Source: Larus michahellis
Lineage: Eukaryota; Chordata; Aves; Charadriiformes; Laridae
DNA length: 64,000 nucleotides
Assembly: GCF_964199755.1 (NCBI RefSeq)
Contig: NC_133917.1
Span: 4,407,967-4,471,966, forward strand
Direction: 5' to 3'
Notes under the pieces: generated by a model
Seen by the model: only the letters and a program-made list of their open reading frames with translations
Databases searched by the model: none
Told to the model about the DNA's origin: nothing
Shown: positions 54,801-64,000 of the stretch, in pieces
How positions within the stretch are numbered: the stretch's first letter is position 1
Layout: each line of letters begins with the position of its first letter
Program-made: the position numbers and the translations under genes

Positions 54801-57800
54801 TGTGTATCTGCGCTTGGTGCAGGAACCGAAATCTCCCCTTTCTGCTCACCCCTGTGCTGCTGCCAGCCCCGCCGGGCAGCCCGTCCTCTCTCCTGGCTTT
54901 GTCACCCCCGAGGGACGGTGGTGTCCCCCTGAGCTGGGCTCCGTGGAGACACAGGGGATGCCAGCACCAGCCTCAGCTGCTGGAGCATCCCCTGCTGTGG
55001 ATCCTGGTGTCCTCCCGTTGGGGACGGGGACGCGCCCCGAAGTGCCGTGAACAACTGGGACATCTGCAGCCCCGTGGCGAGTTAGCAAAGTCCCTCTGCA
55101 AATGAAAGCTCCTGCCATGGCGCTCAGGAAATGGGCCTCAAAACCCGACTCCAAAGCACCAGCAACTCGTTCCAGCCGCGGAGGGGAGAGTTTCCTTTCA
55201 TCTCCAGCCAGGAGTTTAACCGGCCTTTCGTCTCTCCCCAGACAGGGCTTTGAAGGCTTGCAGGGTCCTCCCACATGTGCTGCTGGGGCTGGGAGTGGTG
55301 TCAGCTCTGGGACCGGGAGGGAGGAGAGGGTGGAAAGAAGCATGGGGGAAAAGTGTTCTTCCTTTCAGGAGATGCCCAAATGGGGCAACTGGAGGGGTTT
55401 CTGCAAACCGTCTTCAGCCCGGATGGTCACGAAGAGCAGGGGGCACCCAGGGGCTGGGGACATCCGTGGGCTGGAGCACTGTGGGACATGTCCCATGGGT
55501 CCCCTGGTGGCTTTAAGCTTCTGCAAAGTCTCTTCCCCAGGCAACTTAAAAGGTTTTGGAGCTCTTCAGGATGGAGGCAGAGATGCTGACCCCTGCTTTA
55601 CCAGGCTTTTGGAGGGTCCTGGGCCTTGGCGGGTCTGCTTTCTGCCCAAGAGTGAGCTGTGGGGAGAGCAAAGGTGGTTTGTGCTGGTTACAGAGATGGA
55701 GTTTGGTTCTTACTGTCAGCAAAGTTATCAGTGATGTGGGGAAGGGTCCGAGCTCTCTACCACCCTCTACTCCAGCACTCACTCAATCCCCCTTCTCCAA
55801 AGTCCTTCCTCCTCTTTCTGGCCCTCTGGGACCTTGTTGATAACAGACTAGGGCTCAGGGCGATGGCGATGGAGGGTGACGGTGATGGGTCTAGAGGTTG
55901 GGGTTGGGAGAGGGCCCATCATGTCCTCTCCCAGCCCACCCAAGCCTGTCCCTACGATGTTGCTCATAACCGTGCTGTGCCAAGCGTGGGCCGGCTGGGA
56001 GCCGTGGGAAGCCACCAGGCTGCGAATGCGAGCCACTAATTTGCTCCGAGGTGCTGGTGGTTTGCACGAGGGTGGACTCTCACGCAGAGCCGTGCGGGAG
56101 GAGCCCCAGCACGCTGGCTCTTCGGAGACCCCCTTTTTCCTCCATCCCTGGGGCTGGCACGGCTCCAGTTTGGCCCAGGGCTCGAAGGGAGGAGATGCAG
56201 AAAACTGAGTCAACTTCGAGCGCTTACAAAGTTGCTCACACAAAAATAACCCGGCGTTCTTTGGGATGTGCATCATCGGTATCATCCGTCTGTCTGTCTG
56301 CTCTGTGCTTTTGTGGCCTTATCCCGCTGGTAGGCTTTGCGGCATTGAGATAACAGCCCGAGGAGAACGGCTATGAAACGCGTGCGCTCACTGGTGTCTT
56401 CCTTTTTTGCTTCTCCGGTTGCCCCCAAGAGAAAAACGCAGGGTTTTTTCCCCCTCCCCCTGTTTTCACTCCTTCTCAGTTCCTGAACCTGAATCTCGGT
56501 CTTGCTCCCTTGTGCTCCTGCCCACCATGAATCGAACAGTTTGGTCACCGCTTGGGAGTAACACCGAGTGAAACATCTCCTCCCATCGGGGGAAGAGTCT
56601 CTCGGGCAGGGACCCCCTGGGGCAAACCCAACCTCTGCCTTTCTGACACCTCCTTGCACAGATTTTTCCGGGGGCTGCTTTGCTCACAGATTAAACAAAA
56701 CCTACCGTAAATGTTTGCCTTGTTGCTAACGGCAGTTTTGAACTTCGCTTTCCCACAAATACTTGAGCCGCTGTCGGAGGATCGCGTGGCGCTCCGCGTG
56801 GGGGCGGAGGGAGGTCAGGGTGGCTTTGGCTTGCTGGACGCTCTCCAGTTCTGTGCAGAGAGGAGCAACTGCACACAGCAACAAAAAAAATACATATTTG
56901 CCTCAATCAAATTCCTTTTAAAGCAAGAGACCAGGTTCAGGGCACCAGGGGAGAAAAGGTTCGGCTTTTTGGCTGTGTTGGGATTTCAGGATCATGTGTA
57001 GGGGAGAGGGGAGGGACAGCTTGGCAAAGGGCATGGCCATGCTCACGGTAGCTGGAGGGAAAAGGAGCGTGAAGGATGGCTGAGTAGACACCTACGTATG
57101 TACGGAAACGGAGTTAGAGCTGCAAGAGGTGCCCAAAAGTTGGATGCTGGAAGATCCGAGCCTGAAACGGAGGGATGGGCCAGGGGGTGACCCGCCGATG
57201 AGACATGCTAAGGGTCAGGAAAAGGCAGCAACGGGTTGGTTCGGAGCCCAGGCGTGCAGCTTGCAAACCCACGAACGACTCCATGTCCTCTCGTCAGCTC
57301 CCACACCTTGGAAACTCTGCTTTTGTGGGATTCGTAGCTGCCAGGGGAGGCTTTGCCGCCTTTGCCGGGGGGGGAGCGGGCCTGGAGCAGGGCAGCGTGT
57401 ACGCACTGGGAGAGGATTAAGCCATGAAACTCCCCAGGAGCAGAAAGAAGACGACCCTTTGGTTTCCCTTCCCACAGTCCGGGCTGGAGGCTGTGGGATC
57501 TGGAAGTGACTCAGCACAGGAGCAGCCGAGCTGAGGCACGGCGTGACGGGGAGACGCTTCCTGCAAACCCGGCCACAGCCACCAGGATCCTTGCTCCATC
57601 CGACGGCGAGTCACTGACCCCTCGTCCCGGGGTTACTGGTGCTAGCCCAGGTCCAGCTGGGTACTGGGAAGCACTGGGACGAAATGCAGGGCTCATTCCC
57701 TCGCCTGCAGCGCGCCCACGGCACGTCTTGTTTCCATCCCCTCAGATGCACCCGGCAGATCTGTGGCACCGCTGGGCACCATCCGTCGCCCAAACCAGCT

Positions 57801-60239
57801 CACGAGGCTCCGATCCCGGTGCCTCCGGCCGGAGGGAGCTGGGAGAAGGTTGTCCTCGGCCGGATGTGGGCAGCGGTGGCGGGGCGAAGCGAAGCGCGCG
57901 GTGGGGGCAAGGCAGGGGGCAGAGGGGGGCTTGCTTTGCGCGGGGGGCAGGAGCTGCACATCTGGGGCTGCACATCTGGGGAGCTGCGGCAGGAGGGGCA
58001 CCTCACAAGGGGCCTCTGCCTGGCATTTAAACCCACGGCAGGGAATCAAAGGCAACGACGGGTTTTTTATTCGCTCCTGAGGTGCAAGACACCGACGGGT
58101 GTGAGCACAACTACTCCTGGTGGTGTAAGTAAAGCGACAACTTCTCAGTGGTGTTGGGTGGTGGCGGAGGTGAGGACCACCTCCAGCCTGAGCAGAGGAG
58201 CTGGTGCCAGGAATGTTTGGAGCAGACTCGGGGTTGGGCTGCTCACCCGGCGGGGAGGGGGTCCCTGCTGGCAGGAGCCCCTGGGCTGCGGGGCTCTCGC
58301 TCCCCAGGGGTTTCTCCTCCCAAAGGGTTTCTTTGCCTGCAAAGGCTACATGTGTCCCCTCCATCCCGCCTCCCGGGGGAATGCTGGTTCAGTTATCTAT
58401 GGCCACGGCACGCACGTCCCCCACCTGCCCCGTCACCCGGGGCGTCCCCCCAGGGTGGCTTCGTGTCTGCGAGACTTTGCCATGGGGTTTGCAAAGCAGC
58501 TGGAGGAGAAAGCTGGAGTAAATAGGAAGAGCAACTGCTTGTGATGATCTTCGATTACTGGCAGGGAAGCAGATCCTAAGGGGGATGAGCCACTTGGGCG
58601 CTGCCTGGGACCGATGCAAATTCAAGGGCAGAGCAAGGTCGCCGTCACAGGCAGCGCTTGGTCTCCTGGTGGCCGGAGAAGGGCTCGGCTCGGCCGGTCC
58701 CTGGCATGAGCCCATCGCGCTCGGTGTCCCCCCAAGTCCCGGCTCACGCGACACCGGGGCCGGGCTGGAGGCTGCTTCGGTGGGAATCATTCGGCTGGCG
58801 GGGAGAGCGGGGAGGCTCTTGGCAGCGGGAGCCAGAACATGGCGTTTTGCTCCTTTGATGGCCAGATGGAAACAGATGGGGAAGAAGGGGGGGGGGGGAA
58901 GAAAAAAAAATACTTTCACATGTAAAAATTAACTGGAAGGGGATGGTCGTCAGCGCGGGGTGGTGGTTGGCATCCGCGGGCGGCGCATCCCTCCGTCGCT
59001 CGGCCCCGGTGCCGCAGCTCATCCCACCCCCCGTCCCGCGGCTCCGCTGCCGGGGAAGGGGCAAAGCGCGGCAGAAAAGCACCGCGACTCATCCCAGTCT
59101 CACCAGTAACACCACTGGCCAGACCCCATCCACCCCCCCAGTCCCTTCTGCCCCCCGCCCCAAGTCTGGGTAGGGGTGGAGGAAGGCGGGGTGGGGTGGG
59201 GGGGGCGGGTTTTGCTGGGGAACATCTTTTAGTTCTTAAAAAGTTCGGCGAGTTCCAGGAACATTATGTCACTTTGACAAGGAAATGAATTGCGAGGCCA
59301 TCAATCAGAGCTGCAGGCGCGCGGATCAAAGGACCCCGCGGCGCTCGAGTTCCCTTTTACAGCCAGAGCCCTGCACGATCCCCCTCGCCCATATTCCCTG
59401 CGGTTGCTGCAGCAACAGCACGCTACGGCGGATGCTTCGCATTTTTATTCGCACCACACATGTTTCCACTCTAACGCTGCAATAACTAGAAAAACCTGCG
59501 AAACCAAAGCTGCTTCCCCAGCCTCCAGGGGCAGCGGCTATTCCTGGCTCCCTTTAATGTTCTCAATTTATTAGCGTTATCCTCCTTTTTTTCACGCAGG
59601 ATAAAATAGAGATTATTTTTGTCCTCTCTAACAAAGGAAAGGAGCTTGAAAAAAACAACAAAACAAAACAAAACAAAAATCCAAAAAAACCCCTTTCTGC
59701 ATCGAGGCTCGGCCTCTGATTTTGTGCCCGGAATTATTTGCAGGCGCGATCAGGTCCTCGGCCATCAAAGCGACGCTATCGGCAGCACCGGGCTCACACA
59801 TGGACCACGTTATCCCGGCTCTCCGCAGCGGCGGGCAGGTTTGCAGCCCCCCTTTTACCAGTGAGCAAAGGGAGGGTGGAGCTGGGGGTGGGGGGGTGGG
59901 GTGGTGGCACTTTCTCAACTTCCCTGGCCCAAATCGGCATTCGCACCCAGAGCGTGACGTGTGTCCTGTCCCAGCCCCATCTGCCCACCCAGGGCAAGTC
60001 GTTGCATCTGCGGAGGGTGGTTGTGTTGAACCCAGCTCTCTCCGTCGCTCCTCTTTACACTGTTGGAGCAGATGCAGCCCTGGTTTATGCCACACAACAC
60101 AAGAAAAATCATGGGTTCAACCCGTTTCCAAGACCCAAGGATGGAGAAACCTCCTGTCCGCCTTCCTCACACCTGTGGTGGTGGAGCATCAGCTCCATAC
60201 CGAGCTCTTCTCCAGTGGGCGTTAACTCAAAGACCCCAT
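51816..60239. other. Gene-poor intergenic stretch with AT-rich blocks
   Basis: No recognised gene. AT-richer blocks at about 52290-52500 and 59215-59600 contain TCF/LEF-type motifs. A splice-framed open segment lies at 53420-53518. A possible old CR1 piece lies near 53640-53800 (tataataggcttaaactgcagcacagatataggttaggg resembles an older CR1 3' region), but it is too diverged to list as certain. A homopolymer-rich tract occurs at 58886-58910. Confidence 0.4.
52405..52483. promoter_or_regulatory. Two TCF/LEF-type motifs in an AT-rich block
   Basis: The reverse strand of 52405-52413 reads CCTTTGATC, the optimal TCF/LEF site. 52477-52483 reads CTTTGAT on the plus strand. Both sit in an AT-rich stretch (aataatttttgatcaaaggc, and further on ccaattatctccc) within GC-richer DNA, the look of a conserved enhancer. 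Conservation cannot be tested here. Confidence 0.3.
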
Positions 60240-60240
60240 C

Positions 60241-60968
60241 TACCTCTTGAGACCTCCTTCCACCACAGCCCCCTGAGACCTCCTTCCACCACAGCCCCCT
60301 GAGACCTTCTCCCATCACAGCCCCCTGAGACCTCCTTCCACCACAGCCCCCTGAGACCTCCTCCCCTCACAGCCCCGAGACCTCCTTCCACCACAGCCCC
60401 CTGAGACCTCCTCCCCTCACAGCCCCCTGAGACCTCCTTCCATCACAGCCCCCTGAGACCTCCTCCCCTCACAGCCCCCTGAGACCTCCTCCCCTCACAG
60501 CCCCCTGAGACCTTCTCCCATCGCAGCCCCCTGAGACCTTCTCCCATCGCAGCCCCTGAGACCTCCTCCCCTCACAGCCCCCTGAGACCTCCTTCCATCA
60601 CAGCCCCCTGAGACCTTCTCCCATCACAGCCCCCTGAGACCTCCTTCCATCACAGCCCCCTGAGACCTTCTCCCATCGCAGCCCCCTGAGACCTTCTCCC
60701 ATCGCAGCCCCCTGAGACCTCCTCCCCTCGCAGCCCCCTGAGACCTTCTCCCCTCACAGCCCCCTGAGACCTCCTCCCCTCACAGCCCCCTGAGACCTCC
60801 TTCCATCACAGCCCCCTGAGACCTCCTTCCATCACAGCCCCCTGAGACCTTCTCCCATCGCAGCCCCCTGAGACCTCCTCCCCTCACAGCCCCCTGAGAC
60901 CTTCTCCCCTCACAGCCCCCTGAGACCTTCTCCCATCGCAGCCCCCTGAGACCTCCTCCCATCACAGC
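60241..60968. repeat. 26-bp minisatellite (GAGACCTCCTTCCATCACAGCCCCCT type)
   Basis: About 28 copies of a 26-bp unit; gagacc starts at 60301, 60327 and 60353, for example. Two main unit versions alternate irregularly (ctccttccatcacag and cttctcccatcgcag), with occasional 1-2-bp deletions. The minus frame gives GLRGL/SGGC repeats that are artefacts. Confidence 0.96.
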
Positions 60969-62458
60969 CAACCCAGCTCAACAACGTCAGAACAGATCTC
61001 TGTACTCTAGATCCAACTGAGAAAAGCCATAAGATGCCATATGTATCACTGGTGAATAAGAAGCAAATTGCTGGAATACATTTGTTTGCTGTTTGTGATA
61101 TTAAGTGGTTCCTCTGCTCTCCCATGGGGTCTCCTGAGTGGGACAGAGCTGGACGCGGAGCCATGGCAATGCCACACTGTCCTTCAGACCGTGCAGAGAG
61201 CAACCACCTCTTGCTCTGGTGGACCATCCCTGAAGACTTATGGCAGAGGGAGACCAGGACGTCCCAGGACAACAGTCTGATGTTTGTGTGAGCTGGCGAG
61301 TTGGACCGAAAGGAGGTGAGGAAGATTTTGTGCCAATGCTCAGCTCTCCTGGGACTGAGAGGGAAGCCTGGTGCCCCATGGGGACAGCACGGGGTGGGGC
61401 TGGGATCACCAGGGGTTTTGGAGACCTGCTTGTGGGGAAGGGACTAAAAGGGCTTGGCTTGTTTTGCAGCAGGGGTGGGGGGTCAGAGAGACCCAGGCCT
61501 GAAGGCTGGTGAAGGTGGCGCGAGGCTGAGACCGAAATAGGCTCAGACTGACCAAGATGGGCTTTCAGCCCACCAAAGGATGCGGTTTGGAGGGGATGCC
61601 TCAGCCCCTTTCTAAAAAAAAAAAACCTTGGCTCCCGCCTCGGTCACATGGAAGAGCTCCCATTTGAGGTCCCACAGCCTCTCTGAAGTTCCTGGTGCGC
61701 CTCAGCCCTGGTTTTCCAGGCGATGGGCTCCCTGTTCCCTTCTTCCCTGCCCTGGTAGTGTCCTTGCTTCCTGTTTTTCACCTTTCCTTTCTTTCCAAAG
61801 CGCTAAGTGGCCCCGCAGGAGCCCTTTTAGCATCTTCCAGGCTCAGATCTGCCGACGACACCCCAGCGCCGGGGACATTTCCTACCTAAACCAAAAAAAA
61901 AAAAAAGGCTGCTCAGGAAAGGTGGATGTGAGCGGGGAGATGGTGGAGGAGGACCAGGAGGGGAGAAGGGCAGAGGGGCTGGGACATGGTGGGAATTCAA
62001 ATCTCCCATCTGGTGGCTTCTCACTGAATCAGAGCTAGGCTTTTTTTTTTTTTTTTCTCCCCCTCCGCACATTTAAGGTCTGAAATTTTCACTGATCTGT
62101 CAAAACGAGCGTTATAAAACCCCCAGCTAGCTGGAAAAGCAAAGTTATTGAAACCAGTTTGGTTAGTCGTGACCTTTCCGTGAAAAGTTCATATTAATAT
62201 TCCTCCAAAAAAATACTCACTGAAAGAACAAATTGAAATGTTCAAGGGGGAAAAAAAAAAAAACAATACCCTTGCCACAAAACATCCAAATCTGGGTCAA
62301 AAACCCCCTCACGAGGAGTTCGGGGTGCTTAGCTGAGCCTTCCTCCAGATCAAAGCTCATTGTATTTCTCCTTTTTGCTCAAGGATATCAGCCACAATAC
62401 CAAAACTTCACTTCCTTCGGCCAAAAGCGTTCGCCAGCGAAATTAAATTAAGCTCTTC

Positions 62459-62489
<31 letters not shown>

Positions 62490-63020
62490 GGAAAACAATA
62501 ATAATAAAAAAAATAATAAAAAAATAAACCCCAGGCACAAGCCCGCGCCTCAGCTGGTCTTCATTGGCAGCTCCCCAGCCCTCGGCAGAGCCGAGCCAGC
62601 TCCTCCAAGCGCGGGATCAGAGGATCCTGGATCCTGCCGAAATCCTGCCCTCCCTGGGGTATTTTTTCCTCGCCCTTTGTTTTCTCTCGCTTTCCCAGGC
62701 CCCTGTGATCTATTGTCTTTCCGCATTATGAACATCTGATATTAGTCGCTGTCTTGACAACGCTCACGTGTGAGTAACGCGTTGAGCCGGTGCCCCGCCG
62801 GCACCGCGGGCTTCCGTGAGGAGGAAGGAGCAAAGTCACCGGCTCCATCCCGGCAGATCCGAGTATCAACCTCTTTCTGAGCATCTTTTACTTCTTAAAG
62901 CCATATTGGGTGTTTTTCACCCGCTGGCTCTCCGCTGGCTCCCATCCGTGGTTACCGCCATCCCTGACATGAGCGCAGGGAGGATGGGGCTGAGCCAAAG
63001 CCCTCTCAGATCTGACATCA
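60969..63020. other. Intergenic sequence without a recognised gene
   Basis: No supported exon. Homopolymer tracts occur at 61903-61915 (A), 62041-62056 (T) and 62250-62263 (A). The T20-A11 tract at 62459-62489 is followed by aataataataaa-type repeats to 62528. Confidence 0.45.
62459..62528. repeat. T20-A11 inverted homopolymer plus AAT-rich tract
   Basis: A run of 20 T passes directly into 11 A, so the junction is a palindrome of 22 bp, followed by (AAT)n-like sequence. It could form a hairpin or nucleosome-excluding tract. Confidence 0.9.
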
Positions 63021-63350
63021 GAGAATCATAAAACCGTTTTGGTTGGAAGAGACCTTTGAGATCATCGAGTCCAACCATCAACCCAACACTGCCCGAACCA
63101 CCACTGACCCATGTCCCTCAGCGCCACGTCTGCCCGGCTTTCAAACACCTCCAGGGATAGCAACTCCACCACTGCCCTGGGCAGCCTCTTCCAGTGCTTG
63201 ACAACCCTTTTGGTGAAGAAGTTTTTCCTAATACCCATCCTAAACCTCCCCTGGAATGACTTCAGGCCATTTCCTTTTCTCCTATCCCTTGTTATTAGAA
63301 GAACAGACCAACCTCCCCCTCGCTACACCCTCCGTCCTCCAGCATCACTC
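63021..63350 (-). mobile_element. CR1 LINE 3' fragment of an older subfamily
   Basis: The plus strand reads gagaatcataaaaccgttttggttggaagagacctttgagatcatcgagtccaacc, the reversed 3' end of CR1, and continues through cactgccctgggcagcctcttccagtgcttgacaaccc. It differs from the cccaccagcccaggttgctcc type that makes up most other copies in this window, so it belongs to a separate subfamily. Confidence 0.85.
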
Positions 63351-64000
63351 AGGTCTCCGTGGGACAGGGGCCAAGGTGGCTCTTAGAAGTTGCCCTTTCA
63401 CCTGGGCCCCCACCCAGCATGAAGGAGGTTTGAGAGAAACCCGTGGAAGGATGCGAAAACACGTATTTCCTTAAAATAGAGAAAAGCCCCTGCAGGGCAC
63501 CTGCACCCCGAGTGAAAAGGCAGCATCCAGGCGGGTGTAACTGGGGAGACAACGGGGTTGGAAAGGGTTTTACTGTGAGCACTGATGGACACCGGTCCAT
63601 CACTGGACACACGCTGATGGACACCGGGACGCGTGTCTGGTCAGCAAGTCTACAGATGCTTGGCAGGTCTATGGAGCACCTTTTCGAGAAATACCTTGTA
63701 GCTGAGCTCAAAATGAGGTTTTTCTACTAGAAATGGGTGTATCTTGCTTGAGCAAAGTTGGCCAAGCCACTTGCGCTTATTCAGCCCCACCTCAAAGAGC
63801 GAAGAGGACATCCTCCTCCTCCTCTTCGGGATGTAGGGGGCAGGTCAGAGGTCCTTGAACTGAGAGAGGTTCAGGAGAAGATTGGAGCCTAGGTTAGTCA
63901 GGATGAAGATAATACTGACAAGATGAGAATATTAATTTGTTATATGCAGCAAGACAAAACAAAAGAAAAAGTCGTTGCCTTCTGAAGGAGTTTCTCCCGC
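63351..64000. other. Unique sequence at the right edge
   Basis: No gene recognised. The final 100 bases are AT-rich. A short direct repeat (gatggacaccgg twice, with tccatcactggacacacgct between) is present at 63584-63627. Confidence 0.4.

Noticed and set aside
60780..61272. Minus frames with GLRGL repeats
   Set aside because: They are generated by the 26-bp array and run into unique sequence by chance.

Overview
The window looks like a stretch of a bird chromosome, probably a gene-dense, GC-rich microchromosome. The evidence is at least ten truncated CR1 LINEs of the avian type, ending in ATTCTATG-like octamers, many C-rich minisatellites, CpG-rich first exons and short genes. No prokaryotic gene layout, CRISPR array or operon is present. 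Nearly all long open frames are by-products of stop-free tandem repeats.

Two protein-coding genes can be recognised. On the minus strand, 1-8798 holds the 5' part of RAPGEF3 (EPAC1, a cAMP-activated guanine nucleotide exchange factor for Rap): the first coding exon at 8502-8798 and a downstream exon at 58-164. The rest of that gene lies to the left of the window. On the plus strand, 27952-41370 holds all three coding exons of SLC48A1 (HRG1, the lysosomal/endosomal haem transporter; 147 residues, intact frame, canonical splice sites). The two genes are divergent, as in the human 12q13 block (RAPGEF3 - SLC48A1 - HDAC7). The expected third gene, HDAC7, was not found in the 20 kb to the right of SLC48A1.

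Layout: 1-8.8 kb is RAPGEF3 exons and introns, with two CR1 copies, a 16/21-bp minisatellite and a 71-bp alternating repeat. 8.5-9.0 kb is the RAPGEF3 CpG-rich start region with a GGC repeat. 9.0-10.1 kb has C-rich arrays with 30-bp and 48-bp units. 10.1-26 kb is intergenic, with a CCCAT array, an LTR-like fragment, a 26-bp array, an inverted CR1 pair, an AT-rich island and a telomere-like array. 26.0-27.8 kb is a CCCC(A/G)TGT minisatellite that ends about 115 bp before the SLC48A1 start codon. 28-41.4 kb is SLC48A1, with an 11.2-kb AT-rich first intron. 41.4-44 kb is its probable 3' UTR. 44-64 kb has no recognised gene, but contains five CR1 pieces, a CpG-rich block near 46.3-47.1 kb with nearby splice-like sites, AT-rich blocks with TCF/LEF-type motifs, and a second 26-bp array.

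The two genes share no pathway. They are neighbours whose start regions are each flanked by a tandem array. I found no convincing new biological system. The most unusual items are the telomere-like array with a recurring hairpin motif, the promoter-adjacent arrays, and candidate unannotated transcripts near 47 and 53.4 kb.
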